Shown here: positions 47,651 to 56,273 of the stretch, piece after piece
Position numbering within the stretch: the stretch's first letter is position 1
How the letters are laid out: every line of letters begins with the position of its first letter
Source: an uncultured Bacteroidota bacterium
GTDB taxonomy: Bacteria; Bacteroidota; Bacteroidia; Chitinophagales; Chitinophagaceae
Length of the DNA: 64,000 nt
NCBI GenBank assembly: GCA_903835005.1
Contig: CAILLK010000149.1
Coordinates: forward strand, 1 to 64,000
Direction of reading: 5' to 3'
Position numbers and translations under genes: made by a program
The notes under the pieces: model-generated
The model's database searches: none
Seen by the model: the letters and a program-made list of their open reading frames with translations, nothing else
Told to the model about the DNA's origin: nothing

Positions 47651-49093
47651 ATGAACGGAGGTGGTCAGCCATTAAGGAATGTTGCAAAAATTGCGCTGGC
47701 GGCTCTTTTGGTTTTACTGACCGGCGCTTTCGTTTTTTATAAAGAGCGGGTACTTTTTGCCGATACCGCCTATATTCTGTTCAATATTCTCAACTATCAT
47801 TCCTTTTCTATACAGGAGCACAGGTATGGTTCATTTATAACACAGCTGGTGCCTTATTTGGGTCAGTTGTTTCATCTGCCGGTCAGGGTTTTGATTGTGG
47901 GGTATGGGGTCAGTTTCAATTTGTTTTATTTTGTTGCCGGGGCTGTTCTTGTATACAGGCTAAGGCAGTATTTCCTGGCTGTTCTGATGGCGTTTTATTA
48001 TTTCTTATTCGTCAGCCAATCCTATTTCTGGATCAACAATGAGATTCATCAGGCTGTGGCGTGGATGTTTTTACTGGTAGGGGCTTTGCTCTATTATGGC
48101 GACAGATTGATTAAAAATGGTTGGCTAATGTTGTGTTATTGTTTACTGGCTTTTCTAACTGTATTCACCCACTTTATCGTCATTATACCACTGGTTTTTC
48201 TGTTTATTTATCTGTGGCTGGACAACCGGTACTGGCCATTCAGCAAAAGGCAGTCCTTAATTCCGGCAAGTATTATTCTTGGTGTGATAGCAGCAAAGTA
48301 TGTTTTTAGTGTCTGCCATCCGTCGTGGGACAGTGTTCATTTGCATGGGGTTACCCACTTTTCGTTTAAGGATGTTTACCAATCTTTTTCAAGACCGGTT
48401 GCAACTGTGTTTTTGCAAAGGTGCCTTAACTGTTACTGGCCGGCAATTATTGTATTTATATCAGGTATTGCCAGCCTTATATATACCAGGCAACGGAAGA
48501 AGGCCGCCTGGGTGGTCATATCTGTTATCGGGTATTTTATAATAATGGGGCTTACTTATGCAGGGGATGAAGATGGCAAAATAGAGTTGTTTCATATAGA
48601 GAGTGAATGGCAGTGCCTGGGAATAATTATTGCCACACCATTTGTGTTCTCGTTCTTACCTGCTTTGAAGACTTCTGTTGCGTCTGTTATTGTGATTATA
48701 TTCTTTTTGATCCGGCTGATTTATATAGTTGAGGAGGCACCGGTATTTAAATGGCGTATACAATTCCAGGAACAGGTTCTGGCCCAAATGAGAAAAAAGA
48801 ATATTACCAAACTCGTTTTATATGATAATACAGCAGGTATCAGCAAAAAATACCTGCTTAACTGGGGAGCGCCTTATGAAAGCCTGTTCAGATCTGTTAT
48901 GGATGGAGATAATCCGCAGCTTGTATTTTCATTTGTAAATCCGGACGACAGTTCAACACTAAGTGCATTAAAACCAGACAGGTTTAATACAGGCTTTGGC
49001 ACAATCCCAACACATACACTGAATACTGAATATTTCATTACAGATACTACTCATCCTTACGAGGTAATGGCCTATGATGAGTTTTTAAAATAA
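47651..49093 (+). CDS. Polytopic membrane protein, GT-C-like
   Basis: About 480 residues from the ATG at 47651; an ATG at 47597 would add 18 polar residues. Roughly ten membrane helices with the look of GT-C-type transferases ('ADTAYILFNILNYHSFSIQEHRYGSFITQ' after helix 1), and a soluble C-terminus of ~110 residues. It may be a glycosyltransferase-like membrane enzyme, but no catalytic motif could be identified. It follows the T9SS gene closely on the same strand. Confidence 0.6.
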   Translation: MNGGGQPLRNVAKIALAALLVLLTGAFVFYKERVLFADTAYILFNILNYHSFSIQEHRYGSFITQLVPYLGQLFHLPVRVLIVGYGVSFNLFYFVAGAVLVYRLRQYFLAVLMAFYYFLFVSQSYFWINNEIHQAVAWMFLLVGALLYYGDRLIKNGWLMLCYCLLAFLTVFTHFIVIIPLVFLFIYLWLDNRYWPFSKRQSLIPASIILGVIAAKYVFSVCHPSWDSVHLHGVTHFSFKDVYQSFSRPVATVFLQRCLNCYWPAIIVFISGIASLIYTRQRKKAAWVVISVIGYFIIMGLTYAGDEDGKIELFHIESEWQCLGIIIATPFVFSFLPALKTSVASVIVIIFFLIRLIYIVEEAPVFKWRIQFQEQVLAQMRKKNITKLVLYDNTAGISKKYLLNWGAPYESLFRSVMDGDNPQLVFSFVNPDDSSTLSALKPDRFNTGFGTIPTHTLNTEYFITDTTHPYEVMAYDEFLK

Positions 49094-49109
49094 TCGGCTG
49101 ATTTAAGTT

Positions 49110-49117
49110 TATTTTTG
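49110..49117 (+). promoter_or_regulatory. -7 box of the thioesterase gene
   Basis: TATTTTTG, 25 bp before the ATG at 49142. Confidence 0.45.
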
Positions 49118-49141
49118 CCGGCAGAATATCAAAACCACACG

Positions 49142-49657
49142 ATGCCAACAAAAAAACCACAGGAAAGTTTCGTTATCATGTCTGAACTCGTACTGCCTAA
49201 TGACACCAACACTTTAGGCAATCTTATGGGTGGCAAACTGATGCACTGGATGGATATAGCAGCAGCTATCTCTTCCCAGAAACACTGCAACTGCCCGGTA
49301 GTAACAGTATCTGTAGATAATGTCTCTTTTGCACAACCGGTGAAACTGGGTAACCTGCTTACTATAGAGTCGAAGCTGACAAGGTCGTTCAAAACCTCGA
49401 TGGAAGTATACCTGCGGGTATGGGGCGAAGACCTTTCGGCACAATACAAATATCTCTCCAACGAAGCCTATCTGACCTTTGTTGCTCTAGACCCTAATGG
49501 CAAACCAAGATCAGTGCCGGAACTTGTACCGGAAACAGAGGCAGAAAAGAAAATGTATGAAGGTGCACTCCGTCGGAGGCAGTTGCGTCTTATCCTTGCC
49601 GGCAAAATGAAAACTGAGGAAGCAGGGGAATTGAAAGCGTTATTTTTTAAGGAATAA
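49142..49657 (+). CDS. Acyl-CoA thioesterase, hotdog fold
   Basis: 171 residues from the ATG at 49142. The YciA/BACH-type pattern: 'MSELVLPNDTNTLGNLMGGKLMHWMDIAAAISSQKHCN' with the catalytic Asn/Asp region, 'TVSVDNVSFAQPVKLGNLLTIESKLTRSF', 'YLTFVALD'. Hydrolyses acyl-CoA to free fatty acid and CoA; chain preference unknown. Confidence 0.88.
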   Translation: MPTKKPQESFVIMSELVLPNDTNTLGNLMGGKLMHWMDIAAAISSQKHCNCPVVTVSVDNVSFAQPVKLGNLLTIESKLTRSFKTSMEVYLRVWGEDLSAQYKYLSNEAYLTFVALDPNGKPRSVPELVPETEAEKKMYEGALRRRQLRLILAGKMKTEEAGELKALFFKE

Positions 49658-49713
49658 ATACATTGGCTGAATAATAACCTAATTTTAATAATAAAATTTT
49701 ATTTAAAAATACA

Positions 49714-50997
49714 ATGGTATTAGATCGCAAGTCGCCCCCGGTAATACATGACGCAATAGAGTTTGATTTTAAATTACCACCAATCAATAACCGGCCGCTG
49801 GATAACGGAATTCCGCTGTGGTGGCTGGATGCAGGCGTGCAGGACCTGGTACAGATTGACTGGATATTCCCTGCCGGATTGTGGTTTGAGCAACGGCCAT
49901 CGGTGGCACAGGCAACGGCAGGGTTGCTGAAGAACGGCACTTCAAAATATACAGCAGCTCAGATCAGTGAAGCTATGGAGTTTTATGGCGCACAACTGAA
50001 AACAACAGCGGGAAATGATTATGCCACAATTACATTATACGCGCTTACAAGGCACCTGCCGTCATTACTTCCCATGATTTATGAAATCATAACTGATGCC
50101 AGTTTCCCTGAAGAAGAAATTGCTATTCATAAACAGAATGCGATACAGAAACTGATGGTAAACCTGCGTCAGTGCGAGTTTGTAGCAAACCAAAAAATCG
50201 ATGCTCTTTTATACGGAGAAACCCATCCTTACGGCCGGTATTCAAAGAAGGAAAATATAGAATCGGTGACACGCGATGAACTGGTAAAGTTTTATAAAGC
50301 TTCTTATAACCTTGCTGATGCAAAGATATTTATGGCTGGTAAAATAAGTGAGCAGGAAGTTAAATATGTAAATGATGTATTTGGCAAATTGTCTCTGCAA
50401 AAAACTATACGTGAGTCGCAAAGCTTTACAACACCGCAAATAACATCCCGCATTCATAAATTTGCAAACGACCCAAATGGTGTGCAGGGCGCTATACGTA
50501 TAGGCCGGATGTTTCCCAATCGCCATCATCCCGATTATACACCCATGTTTGTGTTGAATACATTGTTTGGCGGATATTTCGGTTCGCGGCTTATGAGCAA
50601 CATACGTGAAGACAAGGGCTATACCTATGGCATTTACAGTGGCATTACTCCTGAGATAAATGGGGGTTCATTGGTTATCCAAACTGAAACCGGCAGAGAT
50701 GTTGTGGATGCGGCAATTAAGGAGATCTATCATGAAATGAACGTGCTTTGCAATGAAGTAGCTTCTGATGAAGAATTGCTGCTTGTGAAGAACTTCCTGC
50801 TCGGTAACCTTTTGGGTGACCTGGATGGTCCGTTCTCCATTCTTCAGCGCTGGCGCACGCTCATTCTTAATGGCTTTACTGAAGACTATTTTTATAACAA
50901 CATAAACATTTATAAAACCATTACCGCAAAAGAACTACAGTTACTGGCTCAGAAATATTATGTGGCGGATAATTTTTATGAGGTAGTGGTTATATAG
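49714..50997 (+). CDS. M16-family protein lacking the zinc motif
   Basis: 427 residues, the size of a processing-peptidase subunit. The fold pattern is there ('DAGVQDLVQIDWIFPAGLWFE', 'LYGETHPYGRYSK', 'LNTLFGGYFGSRLMSNIREDKGYTYGIYSG'). Where active members have HxxEH it reads 'QATAGLLKNGTSKY', so zinc and catalysis are lost. Such proteins normally pair with an active M16 partner, which is not next to it here. It may serve as a non-catalytic subunit. Confidence 0.82.
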   Translation: MVLDRKSPPVIHDAIEFDFKLPPINNRPLDNGIPLWWLDAGVQDLVQIDWIFPAGLWFEQRPSVAQATAGLLKNGTSKYTAAQISEAMEFYGAQLKTTAGNDYATITLYALTRHLPSLLPMIYEIITDASFPEEEIAIHKQNAIQKLMVNLRQCEFVANQKIDALLYGETHPYGRYSKKENIESVTRDELVKFYKASYNLADAKIFMAGKISEQEVKYVNDVFGKLSLQKTIRESQSFTTPQITSRIHKFANDPNGVQGAIRIGRMFPNRHHPDYTPMFVLNTLFGGYFGSRLMSNIREDKGYTYGIYSGITPEINGGSLVIQTETGRDVVDAAIKEIYHEMNVLCNEVASDEELLLVKNFLLGNLLGDLDGPFSILQRWRTLILNGFTEDYFYNNINIYKTITAKELQLLAQKYYVADNFYEVVVI

Positions 50998-51059
50998 GAT
51001 TCTATACTTAAACCTGTTTGCCGAAACAGAGTTATATATTTACTTGAAAATACTGATGG

Positions 51060-51659
51060 ATGCAGAACCAGTATTCCAGATACCTGCTGACAATTGCCAA
51101 ATTACTTGGTTTATTGTCGCTATGTCTTTGGTATATACCTGCAATTGGTCAGGCGTTTGTTTATGTAGATACCGATAGCCTGATACTCAGAGACAGGCCT
51201 GAAAATGCTTACCTGGTACTGGCAATTCTCCATACTCCATGCAAGCTGAAACTGGAAAAATATGAAGATGGGTATAAAAACAATGAAAAGATAAAAGCTA
51301 AGTTTTACGAGGTGGCTTTAAATTATTGGGATGAAAGAAAATATCATCATTATATAAGCGGTTGGGTAGAGAAAAGGTATGTTGTTACGGCCAGGAATGA
51401 AATTAATAGTCCGGTTGATGATACTGGTCTTAATTTGCATGCATCAATCGTGAAATTAATACCCAGTGCAGGGGACGATGCTCACAACCCAAACAAACTC
51501 AACTGGGCTGATTTTCCGGGACCAAAATATAAAGGAGGTGTAAATGCACCGCCACCATTTAAACGCATTTATCATAAAGGACCGAAAGGCGGTTGCTATT
51601 ATTTAAGCGCCAAGGGGCTTAAGGTTTATGTTAACAAGAGTTTCTGTAAAGGGAAATGA
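51060..51659 (+). CDS. Exported protein with SH3-like domain
   Basis: 199 residues. N-terminal membrane/signal segment (LLGLLSLCLWYIPAIGQ), then ~80 residues resembling a bacterial SH3 ('YVDTDSLILRDRPENAYLVLAIL...GWVEKRYV') and a basic, Gly/Lys/Pro-rich C-terminus with 'HKGPKGGCYYLSAKGLKVYVNKSFC'. Probably periplasmic. Function unknown. Confidence 0.62.
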   Translation: MQNQYSRYLLTIAKLLGLLSLCLWYIPAIGQAFVYVDTDSLILRDRPENAYLVLAILHTPCKLKLEKYEDGYKNNEKIKAKFYEVALNYWDERKYHHYISGWVEKRYVVTARNEINSPVDDTGLNLHASIVKLIPSAGDDAHNPNKLNWADFPGPKYKGGVNAPPPFKRIYHKGPKGGCYYLSAKGLKVYVNKSFCKGK

Positions 51660-51681
51660 AAATTTAATATCAGAGATGTTT

Positions 51682-51689
51682 TACTTTTG
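51682..51689 (+). promoter_or_regulatory. -7 box of the aldehyde dehydrogenase gene, leaderless mRNA likely
   Basis: TACTTTTG ends 5 bp before the ATG at 51695, so transcription would begin at or next to the start codon. Confidence 0.5.
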
Positions 51690-51694
51690 CTCTT

Positions 51695-53152
51695 ATGAAT
51701 CTTTCAGCTCCCGACCATATAGCCAATTATATTGCAGGCTCAATTCAGGCACCTATAAACGGCAGATATATTGAAAACATTAATCCAGCAACCGGTGAAG
51801 TATACAGCGCCACGCCTGATAGTGATATAAAAGATGTAGAAGAAGCTATAGGGGCTGCGAGATCTGCTTTCCCGATGTGGAGTACCACTCCGGTTGAGGA
51901 ACGATTTAAGATACTTAACCGGATTGCACAGCTGATTGATGACAACCTTGATTCACTTGCCCTGGCTGAAACCAATGACAATGGTAAACCGTTATGGCTA
52001 AGCAAAAGGGTTGATATACCAAGGGCATCAAGCAACTTCAGGTTCTTTGCTACGGGTATTATGCACTTCAGTACTGAGAGTCATAATATGGAGGATAAGG
52101 CCATTAACTATACGCTGCGACAACCAATAGGTGTAGCAGGCTGCATATCTCCCTGGAATCTGCCTTTATATCTGTTTACCTGGAAGATTGCGCCGGCGCT
52201 GGCCGCGGGCAACTGCGTGGTGGCAAAACCCAGCGAGGTAACGCCTATGACTGCCTACCTGCTTAGCCTGATATGTATAGAAGCAGGCCTGCCCGATGGC
52301 GTCCTCAATATAGTGCATGGCACCGGGCCCGGTTGCGGATCAGCTATAGTAGCGCATCCTGAGATAAAAGCTATTTCTTTTACCGGCAGCACAAGAGCCG
52401 GCAGAGAGATTGCTGCCGTTGCAGCACCAATGTTCAAGAAGCTGTCGCTGGAGCTGGGTGGCAAGAACCCCAATATCATCTTTGCAGATTGCGACTGGGA
52501 TAAGATGATGCGCACTACACTTCAGTCTTCATTCAGCAATCAGGGCCAGATTTGTTTATGTGGCAGCCGTATTCTTGTCGAGGAAAGCATCTATGAAAAG
52601 TTTAAACACGAATTTGCTGCAAGAGTTAAGAAGCTTACCATTGGCGACCCGCTGGATGACAACAGCAGGCAGGGAGCAGTGGTAAGCAGGATGCATTTTG
52701 ATAAAGTGCTTAGTTGCATAGATCTGGCAAAGGAAGAGGGCGGGATAATTCTGGCTGGAGGCAATTCGGTTATAATAGATGGAAGATGTGCCAATGGATT
52801 GTTTATAGAACCAACAGTAATAGAAGGCCTGGGCCCGCACTGCCGCACCAATATGGAAGAAATATTCGGGCCGGTTGTTACCCTGCAGTCATTTAAAAAT
52901 GAAGATGAAGCATTGCAGCTTGCAAATACCAGCGATTACGGCCTCAGCGCCACCATATGGACACAGGATGTGAGCCGGGCCAACCGTATTGCTGCCCAGG
53001 TTAAAAGTGGGATCATCTGGATTAACTGCTGGCTGCTGCGCGATCTGCGGACTCCTTTTGGTGGTTTTAAAAACAGCGGTATAGGACGCGAAGGGGGATG
53101 GGATGCGTTGCGGTTTTTTACAGAACCTAAGAATATATGTATTGAGTTGTAG
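51695..53152 (+). CDS. Aldehyde dehydrogenase, 2-aminomuconate semialdehyde type
   Basis: 485 residues, NAD(P)-dependent ALDH fold. 'CISPWNLPLYLFTWKIAPALAAGNCVVAKPSE', 'SFTGSTRAGREI', catalytic Glu in 'LELGGKNPN', catalytic Cys in 'SNQGQICLCGSR', and the C-terminal 'LLRDLRTPFGGFKNSGIGREGG' that recalls ALDH8A1/aminomuconate or hydroxymuconate semialdehyde dehydrogenases. It may serve kynurenine-type tryptophan breakdown, but no other pathway gene is nearby. Substrate is inferred. Confidence 0.85.
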   Translation: MNLSAPDHIANYIAGSIQAPINGRYIENINPATGEVYSATPDSDIKDVEEAIGAARSAFPMWSTTPVEERFKILNRIAQLIDDNLDSLALAETNDNGKPLWLSKRVDIPRASSNFRFFATGIMHFSTESHNMEDKAINYTLRQPIGVAGCISPWNLPLYLFTWKIAPALAAGNCVVAKPSEVTPMTAYLLSLICIEAGLPDGVLNIVHGTGPGCGSAIVAHPEIKAISFTGSTRAGREIAAVAAPMFKKLSLELGGKNPNIIFADCDWDKMMRTTLQSSFSNQGQICLCGSRILVEESIYEKFKHEFAARVKKLTIGDPLDDNSRQGAVVSRMHFDKVLSCIDLAKEEGGIILAGGNSVIIDGRCANGLFIEPTVIEGLGPHCRTNMEEIFGPVVTLQSFKNEDEALQLANTSDYGLSATIWTQDVSRANRIAAQVKSGIIWINCWLLRDLRTPFGGFKNSGIGREGGWDALRFFTEPKNICIEL

Positions 53153-53175
53153 ACTCATCACATTTTGTGACGAGT
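53153..53175 (+). terminator. Hairpin after the aldehyde dehydrogenase
   Basis: ACTC-a-TCACA and TGTGA-c-GAGT pair with one mismatch around a short T loop. The trailing T-run is weak. Confidence 0.5.
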
Positions 53176-53202
53176 TGAATTATCATTGAAAAAATTGAAT
53201 CA

Positions 53203-53769
53203 ATGGAACTTCTGCAAATCCAGCAAAAGATATATGAAATAAGAGGCCAGAAAATTATGCTGGACTTTGATCTGGCTGAACTATATGAAGTTCAGACAAA
53301 ACGGTTAAACGAACAAGTTAAACGAAACATTACTCGTTTCCCATATGATTTTATGTTCCAACTAACACAACAAGAATGGAACCTTATCCGGTCGCAAAAT
53401 GCGACCGCATCGGATGGAGATAAAATTATTCAGTCGCAAAATGCGACCGCATCTCAAATGAAACGCAATGTTTCAGCACTACCCTATGCCTTTACTGAAC
53501 AAGGCGTAGCAATGCTCAGTGGCATATTGAAAAGCGAAATAGCTATAAATGTAAATATAGCTATAATGCGGGCGTTTGTATTTATGAGGCAGTATGCAAT
53601 AAGTCATAAAGATCTTACTGAGAAACTGAACGAACTGGAAATTAAGTATGATAAACAGTTCGGAGACGTATACCAGGCGCTGAATTTTTTGATAAAAAAG
53701 GATAAATTGCAATCAGATCAGGAAAACAGGAAACGGATTGGTTTTAAACGGGAAGATGGTAATGAATAA
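53203..53769 (+). CDS. ORF6N domain protein
   Basis: 188 residues. The ORF6N DNA-binding domain: 'IRGQKIMLDFDLAELYEVQTKRLNEQVKRNITRFPYDFMFQLTQQEW', then 'LPYAFTEQGVAMLSGILKSEIAINVNIAIMRAFVFMR', and a helical C-terminus. Found in phages and in many Bacteroidota chromosomes, role mostly unknown. The loop after 'EWNLIRSQ' carries a 14-residue in-frame duplication (SQNATAS twice). Confidence 0.85.
   Translation: MELLQIQQKIYEIRGQKIMLDFDLAELYEVQTKRLNEQVKRNITRFPYDFMFQLTQQEWNLIRSQNATASDGDKIIQSQNATASQMKRNVSALPYAFTEQGVAMLSGILKSEIAINVNIAIMRAFVFMRQYAISHKDLTEKLNELEIKYDKQFGDVYQALNFLIKKDKLQSDQENRKRIGFKREDGNE
53391..53452 (+). repeat. In-frame 42-bp tandem duplication with palindrome inside ORF6N gene
   Basis: The 20-bp unit GTCGCAAAATGCGACCGCAT occurs at 53391-53410 and 53433-53452, exactly 42 bp apart. 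Each contains the inverted repeat GTCGCA/TGCGAC. The duplication keeps the frame. Confidence 0.85.
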
Positions 53770-53796
53770 CTTATTTTAAGGATTAATATTGAAACA

Positions 53797-54300
53797 ATGT
53801 CTGCTCAAACTCTGGATGTGTCAGTAATCGGGTACAGTAAAGATTATGCTCAGGATCTGCTCCGATTGCTTTTATTACTGCAAAGAGATTATTTCTCTGA
53901 AAACGCCTCTGAACAAATAAAGGAACTGAGGGCTGAAAAGGATATAGAAGGTGCATACAAAACTTATGTCAGGTATATAGCAAGCAGGCATGATGATACC
54001 TGGAAAGTATTGCTGGCTGTAGCATCGGGTGAAATCATCGGTTTTATAATTGGGAGTATATTGGTTGAGCCAGACCTGGTAAATGGTATAGTTGGCAGAA
54101 TTGAGGATTGGTATGTAGAGCAGGAATATCGGGGATCAGGGATAGGGCTTGAGCTATATGATGAACTGGAAGACTGGTTTATTGAGAAAGAATGTGATCA
54201 GGTGGTATCGGATACATGGGCGGGTAATGAACTGAGTATTAAGGCCCATAAACAGTCGGGGTTCTTTATATCGGGGATATCATTCAGTAAAAAGCTATAA
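53797..54300 (+). CDS. GNAT family N-acetyltransferase
   Basis: 167 residues. The acetyl-CoA-binding region 'RIEDWYVEQEYRGSGIGLELYDELEDWF' and the late 'AHKQSGFFISGISFSKKL' are typical of GNAT enzymes. Substrate unknown. It follows the ORF6N gene at 27 bp and may be cotranscribed. Confidence 0.82.
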   Translation: MSAQTLDVSVIGYSKDYAQDLLRLLLLLQRDYFSENASEQIKELRAEKDIEGAYKTYVRYIASRHDDTWKVLLAVASGEIIGFIIGSILVEPDLVNGIVGRIEDWYVEQEYRGSGIGLELYDELEDWFIEKECDQVVSDTWAGNELSIKAHKQSGFFISGISFSKKL

Positions 54301-54306
54301 AAAGGG

Positions 54307-54327
54307 AAGCCCCGGAATCCGGGGCTT
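54307..54327. terminator. Strong hairpin after the GNAT gene
   Basis: AAGCCCCGG (54307-54315) pairs perfectly with CCGGGGCTT (54319-54327). No good T-run on + strand; the A-run before it gives one on the minus strand. The remaining ~270 bp up to yifB show nothing else. Confidence 0.6.
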
Positions 54328-54602
54328 ATAGGTAGTTGCACATGAGGAGGGTAATAGGTAGGGATAGGGGCTGGGTTTATAGCACTCAAAATAATAATTA
54401 CAGGGTCCGGTTAATGATAGAGTAATAGTTTGTGGGTTTATGGTTTTCAGCAATTTTTCATTGCCTTCTAACTATATAGGCGTATAAAAAAGGAAAAAGG
54501 TTAGGAATATTTTGAAATATATTTTATCGTAAATTGTTAAGCGCAACTATCGGCTTTCTCGTTATGCTTACATTTGATTAAATTATCAGGGTTAAATCAG
54601 TT

Positions 54603-56144
54603 ATGCTCGTAAAATTATTTGGCAGTGCGGTATATGGAGTAGATGCAATTACCATAACAATAGAGGTAGATACGCCAGGCGGGCCATTGGGGTATTTTAT
54701 AGTGGGATTGCCTGATAATGCGGTGAAAGAAAGCACAGACAGGGTACTTTCGGCAATGCTGAATACGGGGTTTGAAAGACCGCGTGCCAAAATGGTAGTG
54801 AACATGGCCCCTGCTGATATCAAAAAGGCCGGCGCTGCTTACGATCTGCCGATAGCTATCGGGTTTCTTGCTGCGACCAACCAATTACCTGCAGAGCAAC
54901 TTCATGAATATGTGATGATGGGCGAGTTGTCGCTTGATGGATCTATACGGCCCATTAAGGGCGCATTGCCGATAGCCATACAGTCGAGGGCAGAGAAATT
55001 CAAGGGACTTATAGTGCCTAAGGAAAACGCACGTGAGGCCGCGCTGGTTAACAACCTGGATGTATATGGAGTGGAGCATATAAAAGAGGTAGTTGATTTT
55101 TTTAATGGTGTGGGTGATCTTAAGCCACTTAAGGTGAATACCCGTGAGGAGTTTTTTGATTCGCAAAGCCATTTTGAGATAGATTTTAATGATGTAAAAG
55201 GCCAGGAAAATGTAAAGCGGGCGCTCGAGATAGCAGCTGCAGGAGGCCATAATGCAATACTGATAGGCCCGCCGGGTGCGGGTAAGACCATGCTGGCAAA
55301 GAGGCTCCCTACCATATTGCCACCCCTGACCCTGCACGAGGCACTTGAAACCACCAAGATACACTCTGTGGCGGGCAAACTTCCCGGCAATACATCGCTG
55401 GTATCGCAGCGGCCCTTCCGGAGTCCGCACCATACGGTTAGTGATGCAGCCCTCGTTGGTGGAGGAGGGATACCCCAGCCGGGCGAAATTTCGCTGGCAC
55501 ATAATGGGGTTTTGTTCCTCGATGAGTTGCCGGAGTTTAAGCGCACTGTACTTGAGGTGATGCGGCAGCCTATGGAGGAACGGCGGGTAACCATAAGCCG
55601 TGCGAAAGTGAGTATGGATTTCCCGGCCAGCTTTATGCTGATAGCCTCTATGAACCCCTGCCCCTGCGGCTACTTTAACCACCCCGAAAAAGAATGTACC
55701 TGCAGCGCTGTGATGGTGCAGCGCTATTTGAACAAGATAAGCGGCCCGCTGCTGGATCGGATAGACCTGCATGTGGAGGTAACGCCTGTGCCTTTTACCG
55801 AATTGAGCTCGGAGCGGATGAGCGAGGGCAGCGATGCCGTGAGGGCCAGGGTGATCATTGCAAGGGAGATACAGGCGAAACGGTTTGAAATGCATGAGGG
55901 AATATATTGTAATGCACAAATGGGCAGTAAGCTGCTGAAAGAAGTATGTGTGATAAGTAATGTGGGCGCTAACCTGCTGAAGACCGCCATGGACCGGCTG
56001 AACCTCAGCGCACGGGCTTATGATCGGATACTTAAGGTAAGCCGCACTATTGCCGACCTGGCAGGGAGTGAGGATATAAGGCCGGAGCATCTGGCGGAAG
56101 CGATACAATACAGGAGTCTGGACAGAGAAGGGTGGGGAGGATAG
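54603..56144 (+). CDS. comM: YifB/ComM-family AAA+ Mg-chelatase-like protein
   Basis: 513 residues, full length. N-terminal Lon-protease-like domain ('PGGPLGYFIVGLPDNAVKESTDRVLSAM'), AAA+ core with Walker A 'GPPGAGKTMLAKR' (~220) and Walker B 'LFLDELPEF', a zinc-like 'CPCGYFNHPEKECTC' and the C-terminal helical domain ending 'YRSLDREGWGG'. ComM is a hexameric helicase that promotes branch migration in natural transformation. The 3' end is repeated in decayed form at 58.1 kb. Confidence 0.92.
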   Translation: MLVKLFGSAVYGVDAITITIEVDTPGGPLGYFIVGLPDNAVKESTDRVLSAMLNTGFERPRAKMVVNMAPADIKKAGAAYDLPIAIGFLAATNQLPAEQLHEYVMMGELSLDGSIRPIKGALPIAIQSRAEKFKGLIVPKENAREAALVNNLDVYGVEHIKEVVDFFNGVGDLKPLKVNTREEFFDSQSHFEIDFNDVKGQENVKRALEIAAAGGHNAILIGPPGAGKTMLAKRLPTILPPLTLHEALETTKIHSVAGKLPGNTSLVSQRPFRSPHHTVSDAALVGGGGIPQPGEISLAHNGVLFLDELPEFKRTVLEVMRQPMEERRVTISRAKVSMDFPASFMLIASMNPCPCGYFNHPEKECTCSAVMVQRYLNKISGPLLDRIDLHVEVTPVPFTELSSERMSEGSDAVRARVIIAREIQAKRFEMHEGIYCNAQMGSKLLKEVCVISNVGANLLKTAMDRLNLSARAYDRILKVSRTIADLAGSEDIRPEHLAEAIQYRSLDREGWGG

Positions 56145-56273
56145 GTTCGAAACGCTTAATATTATTAGCACGAAGCCAGTCGGTTCCCCCAGGCAACAAT
56201 TATTTTTAATGGTTTTATTTTACAAACCAAGTACCTTTAGAATAGTGAATCGATTATAAAACATCTACGACAA

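Noticed and set aside
54885-56171. Long antisense ORF (428 codons) opposite yifB
   Set aside because: Shadow of yifB codon usage; the sense gene is a secure, conserved protein.
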